Assembly: GCA_036272595.1 (NCBI GenBank) | Contig: DATAYM010000012.1 | Coordinates: 62,001 to 126,000, forward strand | Source of the DNA: Poindextera sp036272595 | Lineage (GTDB): Bacteria > Pseudomonadota > Alphaproteobacteria > Caulobacterales > Caulobacteraceae | Length of the DNA: 64,000 bases | Direction: 5' to 3' | Part shown: in pieces, positions 34,829 to 43,358 of the stretch | How positions within the stretch are numbered: the stretch's first letter is position 1 | Layout: each line of letters begins with the position of its first letter | Translations under genes and position numbers: made by a program | The notes under the pieces: generated by a model | The model's input: only the letters and a program-made list of their open reading frames with translations | What the model was told of the DNA's origin: nothing | Database searches by the model: none

Positions 34829-35004
34829 TGATCCTCCCCCGTTTGGGGGAGGGGGACCGCACGCAGTGCGGTGGAGGGGGCGCGCCGCCGCCGCGCCCCG
34901 TTCAGGAATGACCTAGCGAGGAACCGACTTTCGAACGCCGAGCGGCGGCAAGGCCCCCTCCACCATCCTTCGGATGGTTCCCCTCCCCCGACGGGGGAGG
35001 ATCA
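34829..35004. repeat. 176-bp composite inverted repeat (TGATCCTCCCCC ends)
   Basis: The ends are perfect inverted 12-mers, TGATCCTCCCCC (34829-34840) and GGGGGAGGATCA (34993-35004). Each end also folds alone (CCTCCCCC-loop-GGGGGAGG), and inside them a second layer pairs GGTGGAGGGGGC near 34871 with GCCCCCTCCACC near 34952. The middle has no coding potential. A single-hairpin version of the same end occurs at 55143-55167. This paired-hairpin layout is typical of REP/BIME-type dispersed repeats between converging genes. Confidence 0.75.
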
Positions 35005-35023
35005 GAAGCCTCGCCGCGGGCTG

Positions 35024-35506
35024 CTAGAGGTGTTCCAGCAGGTATTCGGCCGACGACACGCGGAATTCGCCGCCTTGCTCGACGTTCAGCTGTTCGACGA
35101 CGCCGTCGTTGGCGATCAGGGAATAGCGTTGCGAGCGCGAGCCCATGCCGAAGCGGCTGGCGTCCATCTCCAGGCCGATGGCGCGGGTGAAGTCGCCGCT
35201 GCCGTCGGCCAGCATCAGGATGTCGTCGCCAATGCCCTGGTCGGCCGCCCAGGCCTTCATCACGAAGACGTCATTGACCGAGACGCAGGCGATGGTGTCG
35301 ACGCCCTTGGCCTTCAGCTCGGTCGCGCGCTGCTTGAACCCGGGCAGGTGCTTGGCCGAGCAGGTGGGCGTGAACGCGCCCGGGACGGCGAAAAGCGCCA
35401 CCCGCTTGCCCTTGAACACGTCGTCGGAGGTGATCGGGACCGGACCGTCGGCGCCGGGGGTCATGAATTTCGCTTCCGGCAGCTTGTCGCCGACCTTGAT
35501 CGCCAT
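35024..35506 (-). CDS. Peroxiredoxin (Prx5/AhpE-redoxin type)
   Basis: 160-residue thiol peroxidase of the Prx5 group. The peroxidatic Cys is in VPGAFTPTCSAKHLPGF near residue 49 (P-x3-T-x2-C motif). The SVNDVFVMKAWA and RSQRYSLIANDGVVE blocks are characteristic. There is no signal peptide, so it is cytoplasmic. It reduces hydrogen peroxide and alkyl hydroperoxides, probably with glutathione/glutaredoxin. The gene follows a repeat and stands alone. Confidence 0.93.
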   Translation of the reverse strand: MAIKVGDKLPEAKFMTPGADGPVPITSDDVFKGKRVALFAVPGAFTPTCSAKHLPGFKQRATELKAKGVDTIACVSVNDVFVMKAWAADQGIGDDILMLADGSGDFTRAIGLEMDASRFGMGSRSQRYSLIANDGVVEQLNVEQGGEFRVSSAEYLLEHL

Positions 35507-35632
35507 CGCGGCGTCTCCCTCTGATCTCTGGCCGACGACGCCGCCGGCCCGGCCTAGATAGGTCGAAGCTTTCGGCGCGCCAAGCCCTCAGGCGCCTTGA
35601 AGACGACACGGCAAACGCCGATCATCCGATTC

Positions 35633-36292
35633 ATGCCTGACCGTGACCCGCATCGGTCCGCCAGCACGCCCGCGGGCGCCCCCGCCACCGGGCGCATGGC
35701 CGAGCGCGACCCGCGCTGGTCCGCCGCCGCGCCCAGCTTCCTGACCGGGCGCATGCTGATCGCCATGCCGGGGATCGAGGACCCGCGCTTCGAACGCGCG
35801 GTCCTGATGGTCTGCGCCCACGACGAACAGCACGCCATGGGCCTGGCGGTGAACCGGCCGGTGGAGGGGCTGACCGTGCCTGGCCTGCTGACCCGGCTGG
35901 GGGTGAAACAGTCGATCGAGCTGCCGGACGATTTCGTGCTGCTGGGCGGGCCGGTGCAGCCCGAACGCGGCTTTGTGCTGCACACCAACGACTATGTCTG
36001 CGAGGATTCCAGCCAGGACGTCGGCGGCGGCGTCGCCCTGACCGCGACCTTGCAGATCCTGGAGGCCATGGCCAGCCGCAACCGGCGGCCGCGCCGCTCG
36101 ATCCTGACCCTGGGCTATGCCGGCTGGAGCGCCGGCCAGCTGGAGAGCGAGATCCGCGAAGGCGTCTGGCTGACCTGCGACGCCGACGAGACCCTGCTGT
36201 TCGGCGACGACCACGAGCGCAAATGGTCGATGGCCCTGGCCAAGATGGGGATCAGCGCCGAGCAGCTTTCCGCCCACACGGGACGCGCCTGA
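35633..36292 (+). CDS. YqgE/AlgH family protein
   Basis: 219 residues from the ATG at 35633 (MPDRDPHR). The family core begins with SFLTGRMLIAMPGIEDPRFERAVLMVCAHDE (in parts), then GLAVNRPV, LLGGPVQPERGFVLH and the closing LGYAGWSAGQLESEI. YqgE/AlgH proteins are widespread and poorly defined; in Pseudomonas AlgH affects alginate regulation. The first 25 residues are a disordered extension. A TTG at 35597 is a less likely start. It converges on the pdeA-like gene 6 bp away. Confidence 0.9.
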   Translation: MPDRDPHRSASTPAGAPATGRMAERDPRWSAAAPSFLTGRMLIAMPGIEDPRFERAVLMVCAHDEQHAMGLAVNRPVEGLTVPGLLTRLGVKQSIELPDDFVLLGGPVQPERGFVLHTNDYVCEDSSQDVGGGVALTATLQILEAMASRNRRPRRSILTLGYAGWSAGQLESEIREGVWLTCDADETLLFGDDHERKWSMALAKMGISAEQLSAHTGRA

Positions 36293-36298
36293 GCCCGG

Positions 36299-37966
36299 CT
36301 AGCCCCTCGCCTTCACCGGCGCGGCGCCGTCGGCGTAGCTTTCGTTGAGATAGACCTCCGCCTCTTGGGCCGACAGCGCCGGCGCGTAGCCGTAGCCCTG
36401 GCCGTAGTGGCAGCCGATCTCCATCAGCCGGCGGGCCATCTGGGCGTTCTCGACCCCCTCGGCCACCACCTCCAGCGACAGGTCGCGGCCGAGGTTGATC
36501 ACCGAGCGGACGATTTTGTCCGAGCCCTCGTTGGCCGCCATGGTGCGCACGAAATAGCGGTCGATCTTCAGCGTGTCGAACGGCAGGCGGGTTAGGTAGG
36601 ACAGCGACGAGAAGCCGGTGCCGAAGTCGTCCAGCGCCAGGCCCGCCCCGACCTCGCGCAGCTGGCGCAGGATGACCGCGGCGAGCTCCGGGTCGCGCAT
36701 GATGTCGCTCTCGGTGATCTCCAGCTTCAGCGCGCCCTTCGGCAGGCCGGTGTCGGCGAGCAGCGCGCCGACGTCCTCGACCAGCCGATCGCGATGGATC
36801 TCGCCGGTGGAGAGGTTGACGCTGACGCTGATCTCGCCGGCGGCGCGGTGGGCGGCGCGCCAGGCCGCCAGCTGGTGCGCGGCGGCCTGCATCATGTGCG
36901 AACCGAGCTCGACCAGCAGGCCCATCTCCTCGCAGAGCGGCAGGAAATCCTCGGGTGTGATCACTCCCCGGCGCGGATGGCGCCAGCGGGCCAGGGCCTC
37001 GAAGCCGGCGATGGCGCCGGTGTCCAGGCGCACCACCGGCTGGAAGAAGGGCACGATCTCGCCGCGGCCGATGGCGCCGCGCAGGTCCGATTCCATGGCC
37101 AGGCGCGACAGGCCGTCGGTCTCCAGCGAGCGGCCGTAGGCCGCCGCGCCGCCGCGGCCGGCGGACTTGGCGGATTCCACCGCCAGCTCGGCGCGGCGCA
37201 GCAGCTCGGCCGCGTCGGGGGCGTCGGCGCCGCCCTCGGCCTCGACCGCGCCGATGGAAAGGGTCGGGAAGATGTCGAAGCCCGCCACCCTGAGCGGCTG
37301 CTCCATGGCCCGGCGCATCATCTCGGCCGGCTCGGGCACGTTGGCGGGGGTCAGCACGGCGAACTCGTCCTCGCCGACGCGCGACAGCAGCGCCTGCGGC
37401 GGGAAGGCCGCCGCCAGCCGCGAGCCCAGCGCCGCCAGCACCAGGTCGGCGCGCTCGTGGCCCAGCGCCTCGTTCAGCCGGCGCAGCCGGTCCAGGTCGG
37501 CCACCACCAGGGTGTAGCCGCCGGCGGCCTGCAGATGCTCGCGGGCGCGGCTGACGAAGCTGCGCCGGTCGAGCAGGCCGGTCAGGGCGTCTTGTTCGGA
37601 GGCGGCGAACTTGGTCTCCGGCACGATGACGCCGGCGGCGCGTACGCCGTCCTCGAGCCAGAGGCCGCGCCAGATGCAGGCGTCGCCGCCGCGCATGCGC
37701 ACGCGTCCGCCGACCTCGACGCCCGGCGCCTGGATGCGCAGGATCTCCTCGATCAGGGCGCGGTCCTGCGGCATGGCCAGGGCCCGCACCGCGGCCGAGG
37801 AGCATTCCGGGGCCAGCGGCGAGAGGCCCAGCCGCCGCGCCGCGCCGGTCAGGCGCAGCCGATCAGCGTTCGGATCCCAGCTCCACAGCGCCACGTCGGC
37901 GGCGCCCAGCGCCTCGAGGGTCACCGTCGCGTCCCAGATGAACCGATCCTGCGCCCGCAGCGCCAT
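36299..37966 (-). CDS. pdeA: Cyclic-di-GMP phosphodiesterase, PdeA-like (PAS-GEDEF-EAL)
   Basis: 555 residues, close to C. crescentus PdeA in length and layout: an N-terminal PAS-like sensor (about 15-115), a degenerate GGDEF domain whose site reads GEDEF (198-202), and an EAL domain with EAL at 323-325, the EITESD block and DDFGTGFSSL (446-455), so hydrolysis of c-di-GMP should be intact. In C. crescentus the GEDEF site binds GTP and activates the EAL domain, and a C-terminal Arg-Gly is needed for CpdR/ClpXP degradation; here the protein also ends ...KARG. The symbol is assigned by these features, without alignment. Confidence 0.82.
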   Translation of the reverse strand: MALRAQDRFIWDATVTLEALGAADVALWSWDPNADRLRLTGAARRLGLSPLAPECSSAAVRALAMPQDRALIEEILRIQAPGVEVGGRVRMRGGDACIWRGLWLEDGVRAAGVIVPETKFAASEQDALTGLLDRRSFVSRAREHLQAAGGYTLVVADLDRLRRLNEALGHERADLVLAALGSRLAAAFPPQALLSRVGEDEFAVLTPANVPEPAEMMRRAMEQPLRVAGFDIFPTLSIGAVEAEGGADAPDAAELLRRAELAVESAKSAGRGGAAAYGRSLETDGLSRLAMESDLRGAIGRGEIVPFFQPVVRLDTGAIAGFEALARWRHPRRGVITPEDFLPLCEEMGLLVELGSHMMQAAAHQLAAWRAAHRAAGEISVSVNLSTGEIHRDRLVEDVGALLADTGLPKGALKLEITESDIMRDPELAAVILRQLREVGAGLALDDFGTGFSSLSYLTRLPFDTLKIDRYFVRTMAANEGSDKIVRSVINLGRDLSLEVVAEGVENAQMARRLMEIGCHYGQGYGYAPALSAQEAEVYLNESYADGAAPVKARG

Positions 37967-38002
37967 GCCCTACCCGCTGACGCGGGAGTTCGGCCCCGCG
38001 CC

Positions 38003-38605
38003 TCAAACGTCCAAGCGCTTCTTCCCGGCGGTCGCCCCCGCCACCAGTCCGAACAGCAGATGATCTCGCCAATCGCCGTTAATTTTCAGATAAGCCTGGG
38101 CGCGCCCTTCGAGCTCGAAACCGGCTTTCAGCAAAAGACTGCGCGAGGCGTCGTTTTCCGGGATGCAGGCCGCCTCCAGCCGGTGCAGGCCGAGCCGGCC
38201 GAGCGCGAAGCCGGAAATCGCCCGCACGGCGGCCAGGGTGTAGCCGCGCCGCACGAAGGGCTCGCCGGCCCAATAGCCGATCTGGCCCATCTGGGCGACG
38301 CCGCGGCGGATGTTGGACAGGGTGATGCCGCCGACCAGTTCGCCGTCCTCGCGGCGAAAGACCAGGAAGGCGTAGCCGTAGCCGAGGTCCATATCGCGCT
38401 GGTAGGCGGCCAGGCGGCGGCGATAGGCGGCGCGCGACAGGTCGTCGGTCGGCCAGGTCGGCTCCCAGGGTTGCAGAAAGGCGCGGCTGCGCCGGCGCAG
38501 GTCCGACCAGGCGACATAGTCGGAGACGCGCGGCGGGCGTAAGGTCACGCCCTCGCCGTCGACGCGAAGGCCGACGTCCGGCGCCATCCAATCCAAGAGA
38601 GCCAC
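38003..38605 (-). CDS. GNAT N-acetyltransferase (RimJ/RimL type)
   Basis: 200-residue GNAT. It opens with GEGVTLRPPRVSDYVAW, has the acetyl-CoA site segment GYWAGEPFVRRGYTLAAVRAI (R-R-G-Y in place of Q-x-x-G-x-G), and ends with NDASRSLLLKAGFELEGRAQAYLKING, the ribosomal-protein acetyltransferase style (given in parts). The start is GTG 38605 with AAGGA upstream; ATG 38587 is the alternative. It could acetylate the N-terminus of a ribosomal protein or a small molecule. Confidence 0.87.
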   Translation of the reverse strand: MALLDWMAPDVGLRVDGEGVTLRPPRVSDYVAWSDLRRRSRAFLQPWEPTWPTDDLSRAAYRRRLAAYQRDMDLGYGYAFLVFRREDGELVGGITLSNIRRGVAQMGQIGYWAGEPFVRRGYTLAAVRAISGFALGRLGLHRLEAACIPENDASRSLLLKAGFELEGRAQAYLKINGDWRDHLLFGLVAGATAGKKRLDV

Positions 38606-38678
38606 GGCGGTATCCTTGAGCGGTCGGCGAGCCTACCGCGGATTTCAGCGCTGTGCAGCCTGCTTCGGTTCCGCCCTG

Positions 38679-39977
38679 TCAGCCGAACAGGGCCGCCTGG
38701 AAGGACTCGGCCGCGGCCATGGCCCTGGCCGGGCCGAGCACGGCGCAGGCGCTGCGGCCGGCCTCGACGGCGCGGGCGCCGACCCGGGCCAGGTCGGCGG
38801 GCCCGATCGCATCGATGGCGGCGGCGACCTCGGCGGTGGCGATCAGGCGCTCGAAGATCAAAAGTTGGCTGGCCGCCGCCTCGGCGCGGGCGAGCGCCGA
38901 TTCCCGGGCCATGAACAGCGAGGCCTTGAACTGGGCCTTGGCCCTGGCCAGCTCGGCGTCGTCGACCTTGGCCGTCAGCGCCAGCATCTGCTCGCCGGCG
39001 ACCCGCGCCGCCTCGGCCGCATCGCCGGCGTCCGCCCCGGCATAGACTCCCAGCACGCCGGTATCGGCGTGGGCGTCGACATAGGCGTCGATGGCGTAGG
39101 CCAGGCCGCGCCGCTCGCGCACCTCCTGGAACAGCCGCGAGGACATGCCGCCGCCGAGGATCTCGGCGAACAGGCGCAGGGCGAAATAGTCCGGATCGCG
39201 CAAGCCCAGCGCCGGCAGCAGCATGACCAGGTGCGCCTGCTCAAGCCGCTTGGCCTTGGCCGCGACCCCGCCGACGAAATGGGTCGGGACCGGCTCCGGC
39301 GGCGGGAGTGCGTCGGCCGAATTGGCGAACCACTGTTCGGCCAGCCCGAGGACCTCGGCCTCGTCCACCGCGCCGGCGGCGGCGATGACGATGCGGTCCG
39401 GGGCGTAGAGGCGGGCGCGAAAAGCCGCGAGCTCGGCGGGTTTGGCCTTGCCGATGCTGGCCTTGGTTCCCAGGATCGGCCGGCCGAGCGGCTGGCCCTC
39501 GAAGGCCTTTTCCTGCGCCAGTTCGAAGACCAGGTCGTCGGGGATGTCGGCGGCCTCGGCGATCTCCTGGGCGATCACCCGCTTTTCCTTGGCCAGGTCG
39601 CCGGCGTCGAGCAGCGGACGGAAGATCAGGTCCGAGACCACCTCCATGGCCAGCGGCAGGCCGCCCTTCAGCGCCCGCACCTGGAAGCTGGTGCGGTCGT
39701 GGCCGGTGGCGGCGTTGAGCTGGCCGCCCTCGGCCTCGATCGCCTCGACGATCTCGCGCGCAGAGCGCTCGCCGGCGGCCTTGAACACCATGTGCTCGAG
39801 CATGTGCGCCCAGCCGGACTGTTCGGGGGCCTCATGCCGCGCGCCGCGCCCGACCGCCACCGACAGGGCCAGGGTCTCCAGCCCGGGCATGGGATCGCAG
39901 ACGACGCGGGCGCCGTTCGAAAGGACGTGGACGGCGGGGGTTTCGATGGCCCTAGACCCCGGCGAAGTCGCGGACAT
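38679..39977 (-). CDS. M16 family zinc metallopeptidase
   Basis: 432 residues from the ATG at 39977. The inverted zinc motif is HMLEH (His58, Glu61, His62), with the downstream Glu in the AQEIAEAADIP helix. The second half keeps the R/Y pair region RLFQEVRERRGLAYAIDAY. This is the mitochondrial-processing-peptidase-like (PqqL/YmxG) subgroup, usual next to thrC in alphaproteobacteria. The start lies 26 bp inside the thrC 3' end; a TTG at 39995 is possible. It probably degrades short peptides. Confidence 0.92.
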   Translation of the reverse strand: MSATSPGSRAIETPAVHVLSNGARVVCDPMPGLETLALSVAVGRGARHEAPEQSGWAHMLEHMVFKAAGERSAREIVEAIEAEGGQLNAATGHDRTSFQVRALKGGLPLAMEVVSDLIFRPLLDAGDLAKEKRVIAQEIAEAADIPDDLVFELAQEKAFEGQPLGRPILGTKASIGKAKPAELAAFRARLYAPDRIVIAAAGAVDEAEVLGLAEQWFANSADALPPPEPVPTHFVGGVAAKAKRLEQAHLVMLLPALGLRDPDYFALRLFAEILGGGMSSRLFQEVRERRGLAYAIDAYVDAHADTGVLGVYAGADAGDAAEAARVAGEQMLALTAKVDDAELARAKAQFKASLFMARESALARAEAAASQLLIFERLIATAEVAAAIDAIGPADLARVGARAVEAGRSACAVLGPARAMAAAESFQAALFG

Positions 39978-41349
39978 AGGCCTTGAGGGTCTCAAGGTCG
40001 GCCGGCAGGCGATCGACGCGTTCCGGCTTCTTGCTCAGGCCGCGCACCGAAAGCGGCAGGTCCACGTCGGCGCCGGCCGCCGCGCGCACGGCCTCGGGGA
40101 ACTTGGCGGCGTGGGCGGTGGACAGCGCCACCAGCGGCGTGCGGCGGGTCTTCGGCCCGATCCGCGCGGCCGCGGCCAGGGCGACGGCGGTGTGCGGATC
40201 GACCAGCTCGCCGCTCTGGTGGAAGGTCGAGACCATGGTCCTGGCCGTCTCCGCCTCGCTGACCCCGGCGCCGACGAAAAGCTCGCGGATCGCCGCCATG
40301 GCCTTGGGCGGGATGTCGACGACGCCGGACTCGGCGAAGGCGCGCATGGCGCGGGAGGTCTCCACGCCCTCGCGGTCCACCGCCTCGAAATAGAGCCGCT
40401 CGAAGTTCGACGAGACCTGGATGTCCATGGCCGGGCTCTGGGTCTCGGCGACGGGCCCGCGGGCATAGCGGCCGGTCTCGATGGCGCGGGCGACGATGTC
40501 GTTGGAATTGGTGGCCACGATGATCCGCTCGATCGGCAGGCCCATGCGCCGGGCGACGAAACCGGCGAAGGCGTCGCCGAAATTGCCGGTCGGCACGGCG
40601 AACGAGACCGGCCGCTGCGGCGCGCCCAGGGCGACGGCGGCGGTGAAGTAATAGACCGTCTGCGCGGCGATCCTGGCCCAGTTGATCGAGTTGACCGCGG
40701 CCAGGTTGACGGCCTGCGGGAAGCCTTGCGCCTGGAACATCGACTTCAGGATCGCCTGGCAGTCGTCGAAGGTCCCGTCCACGGCGACGCAGCGCACATT
40801 GTCGCGCGCCGAGGTGGTCATGAACCGGCGCTGCACCTCGCTGATCTTGCCGTCGGGATAGAGCACCACCAGCCGCACCGACTTCAGGCCGCCGAGCGCT
40901 TCGACCGCCGCGCCGCCGGTGTCGCCGGAGGTGGCGCAGACCACGGTCAGGGTCTGGCCCTTGGCGCGCAGGGCATACTCGTAGAGCCGCGCCAGCAGCT
41001 GCATGGCCACGTCCTTGAAGGCCAGAGTCGGGCCGTGGAACAGCTCCAGCAGCCAGGTCCCCGGCGACAGCTGGCGCAGCGGCGCCACCGCCGCGTGGGT
41101 AAAGCCGGCATAGGCCTCGCTGGCCATCTCCATCAGGTCGGCGCGCGGGATGGCGTCGCCGGCGAAGCGGGCGAGGATGGCGGCGCAGACCTCGGCATAG
41201 GGCCGGCCGGCGAAGTCGGCGATCTCGTCGGCGGTCAGCAGCGGCCAGACCTCGGGCACGTAGAGGCCGCCGTCGGGGGCCAGGCCGGCCATCACGGCGT
41301 CGAGGAAGCCGATCGGCGGCGCCTCGCCCCGGGTCGAAACGTAACGCAT
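39952..41349 (-). CDS. thrC: Threonine synthase
   Basis: 465-residue PLP enzyme that converts O-phosphohomoserine to threonine. The family opening MRYVSTRGEAPPIGFLDAVMAGLAPDGGLYVPE (in parts) is clear, the PLP lysine is in TLAFKDVAMQ, and the CATSGDTGGAAVEAL phosphate loop and FAVPTGNFGDAFAG are intact. It directly follows surf1 (no gap), so it is read through from the cytochrome oxidase operon, and the M16 gene overlaps its end. Confidence 0.96.
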   Translation of the reverse strand: MRYVSTRGEAPPIGFLDAVMAGLAPDGGLYVPEVWPLLTADEIADFAGRPYAEVCAAILARFAGDAIPRADLMEMASEAYAGFTHAAVAPLRQLSPGTWLLELFHGPTLAFKDVAMQLLARLYEYALRAKGQTLTVVCATSGDTGGAAVEALGGLKSVRLVVLYPDGKISEVQRRFMTTSARDNVRCVAVDGTFDDCQAILKSMFQAQGFPQAVNLAAVNSINWARIAAQTVYYFTAAVALGAPQRPVSFAVPTGNFGDAFAGFVARRMGLPIERIIVATNSNDIVARAIETGRYARGPVAETQSPAMDIQVSSNFERLYFEAVDREGVETSRAMRAFAESGVVDIPPKAMAAIRELFVGAGVSEAETARTMVSTFHQSGELVDPHTAVALAAAARIGPKTRRTPLVALSTAHAAKFPEAVRAAAGADVDLPLSVRGLSKKPERVDRLPADLETLKAYVRDFAGV

Positions 41350-42069
41350 CTAACGCGGCCTCTTTCGCCAAAGGCTGGCGAGGTAGACGCCCGCCAGGGC
41401 CACGGCAAGGCCGAACCAGGTGATGGCGTACTGCAGATGGTTGTTGGGGATGTCGGTCGGCAGCGGCGCGATCGCCGGACCGCCGGGCGGCGGCGCCGGT
41501 TGCTCCAGCATCAGATAGGTCGGCGCGGGCCTGGTGACATGCAGCGCCTGGGCCATGGCGGCGATGTCGCGGCCGTACCATTGGTTGGCCGCCGGATCGT
41601 TCCGCGGCGTCACGAAGTTGCGCGTGTCGCCCTTGCGCAGGATGCCGATCACCGGGCTGGCGATCGTCCGACCGGGGGCCGGCGTCCGTCCCTGCGCCAG
41701 GAAGCCGCGGTCGACCAGGATGGCGCCATAGGGGCCGCCGGCCAGCGGACAGGCGGCGATGATGCGCTCGCCGGCAAAGCCGTCCCTGACCGAATAGAGC
41801 CGCAGGTAGGGCGCGGTCTCGATGTCCGGACAATGGGCCTGGACCCGCTCGTAGTCGACGTCGAGCCCGTCGGCGGCGCGGCGCAGCACCACGTCCAGCG
41901 GCTCCGGCGGCGCCGATTGCAGGGCGGCGATGCGGGCCAGCAGGTTCTCCTTCCAGTGCAGCCGCTGCACCTGCCAGACGCCGAGCCCGATCAGGATGGC
42001 GATGCCGGCCGCCGTGGCGACGGCGGGAATGACGGCGAACCGGGCCTGCGCGGCCTCAGACGTCGCCAT
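41350..42069 (-). CDS. SURF1 family cytochrome oxidase assembly protein
   Basis: 239-residue protein with two membrane helices: one near residues 15-33 (GIAILIGLGVWQVQRLHWKE, ending in the W-Q-x-x-R-x-x-W-K motif) and one near 212-231. The periplasmic loop has the GGPYGAILVDRGFL strand (family: V-N-R-G-W/F-V). SURF1 helps insert haem a into subunit I. It overlaps the DUF983 gene by 14 bp and is followed directly by thrC. Confidence 0.93.
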   Translation of the reverse strand: MATSEAAQARFAVIPAVATAAGIAILIGLGVWQVQRLHWKENLLARIAALQSAPPEPLDVVLRRAADGLDVDYERVQAHCPDIETAPYLRLYSVRDGFAGERIIAACPLAGGPYGAILVDRGFLAQGRTPAPGRTIASPVIGILRKGDTRNFVTPRNDPAANQWYGRDIAAMAQALHVTRPAPTYLMLEQPAPPPGGPAIAPLPTDIPNNHLQYAITWFGLAVALAGVYLASLWRKRPR

Positions 42070-42409
42070 GACCGGCCTCGGCGGCCTTGTGGTGGAACTG
42101 CATGGCCAGCATCACGCCCTTGAAGGGCCGGATCAGCAGCGCCGTCAGGATGGCCGCCAGCGGCAGCCAGAGCACCAGGTGGACCCAGACCGGCGGGTGG
42201 AAGGCGATCTCGGTGAACAGGGCGGAGAAGCAGACGATGACGCCGACGATCAGCACGATGAACACCGCAGGCCCGTCGCCGGAATCGGCCGCGGCCAGGT
42301 CGAGGCCGCAGCCTTCGCAGCGGCGGCTGACGCGCAGGAAGCCGTCGAACAGGGCGCCTTCGCCGCAGGCCGGGCAGCGACAGGCGAGCCCCGCGAGAAC
42401 GGGGTTCAC
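42056..42409 (-). CDS. DUF983 domain-containing membrane protein
   Basis: 117 residues starting at GTG 42409. Two zinc-ribbon-like CxxC pairs lie at the start (CRCPACGEG and RRCEGCGLD), followed by two membrane helices (about residues 48-70 and 76-95). The long open frame covering it further upstream is a shadow of coxC. Genes of this family sit between subunit III and surf1 of aa3 oxidases in alphaproteobacteria, which suggests an assembly role. It overlaps surf1 by 14 bp. Confidence 0.88.
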   Translation of the reverse strand: MNPVLAGLACRCPACGEGALFDGFLRVSRRCEGCGLDLAAADSGDGPAVFIVLIVGVIVCFSALFTEIAFHPPVWVHLVLWLPLAAILTALLIRPFKGVMLAMQFHHKAAEAGHGDV

Positions 42410-42426
42410 CGGCCGCCGCGCCGGCG

Positions 42427-43296
42427 TCAATGCAGGCTCGGCAGGATGACGTAGACGAAGGCGAACAGGAACAGCCAGACCACGTCGACGAAGTGCCAGT
42501 ACCAGGCCGCGGCCTCGAAGCCGAAATGCTGCTTCGGCGTGAAGCCGCCGGCGAACAGCCGCCCCAGGCAGACGGCCAGGAAGATGGTGCCGACGATGAC
42601 GTGGAAGCCGTGGAAGCCGGTGGCCATGAAGAAGGCCGAGCCATACAGGCCGGAATTGGCCGCCTGCGGGTTGAAGAACAGCCCTTCCATCAGGATGTGC
42701 CGGTACTCGTAAGCCTGGATGGAGGTGAACAGCAGGCCGAGCACGATGGTCAGGGCCAGGCCGATCTTGGCGCTGCGCCGGTCGCCGACCTGCAGCGCGT
42801 GGTGGGCCCAGGTGACCGTGGTGCCGGAGGTGAGCAGGGTCAGGGTGTTCACCAGCGGCAGGTTCCAGGGCGACAGCGTCTGCACGCCCATCGGCGGCCA
42901 GACCGACCAGGCCGCCCGCACCTCGTCGATCGGCGACAGGGTGCGGTGATGGTGGAACAGCGCCATCTCGAAGAAGATCCAGAACCAGGCGACGAAGAAC
43001 ATCACCTCCGAGGCGATGAACAGTATCATGCCGTAGCGCAGGCCGATGGAGACCACCGGGGTATGGTCGCCCTCGTTGGCCTCCTTCACCACGTCGCTCC
43101 ACCAGCCGACCATGGTGTAGAGCACCCCGGCCAGGCCAAGCGCGAACACCCACCAGGTATGCTTCTCGAGGCCGAACAGGCCCTTCATCCAGATGACCAG
43201 GCCCGTGGCCATGACCGCGGCGGCGAAGGAGCCGATCAGCGGCCAAGGGCTGGGTTTGACCAGGTGGTAGTCGTGCTTGACGGCGGCGTCGGCCAT
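42427..43296 (-). CDS. ctaE: Cytochrome c oxidase subunit III
   Basis: 289-residue membrane protein with seven helices. It opens with HDYHLVKPSPWPLIGSF, and keeps the conserved FFVAWFWIFFE, the Glu in the helix HHALQ...GLLFTSIQAYEY, GSAFFMATGFHGFHVI and the final FEAAAWYWHFVDVVWLFLF block (in parts). It is part of the aa3-type terminal oxidase. It lies 62 bp after ctaG in the minus-strand operon. Confidence 0.96.
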   Translation of the reverse strand: MADAAVKHDYHLVKPSPWPLIGSFAAAVMATGLVIWMKGLFGLEKHTWWVFALGLAGVLYTMVGWWSDVVKEANEGDHTPVVSIGLRYGMILFIASEVMFFVAWFWIFFEMALFHHHRTLSPIDEVRAAWSVWPPMGVQTLSPWNLPLVNTLTLLTSGTTVTWAHHALQVGDRRSAKIGLALTIVLGLLFTSIQAYEYRHILMEGLFFNPQAANSGLYGSAFFMATGFHGFHVIVGTIFLAVCLGRLFAGGFTPKQHFGFEAAAWYWHFVDVVWLFLFAFVYVILPSLH

Positions 43297-43358
43297 GTCG
43301 GTTCTTCAGTCCTCGAACGTGGTTTCAAGCGTGTCGCGGCGGTATCGTCGATTCCAGG

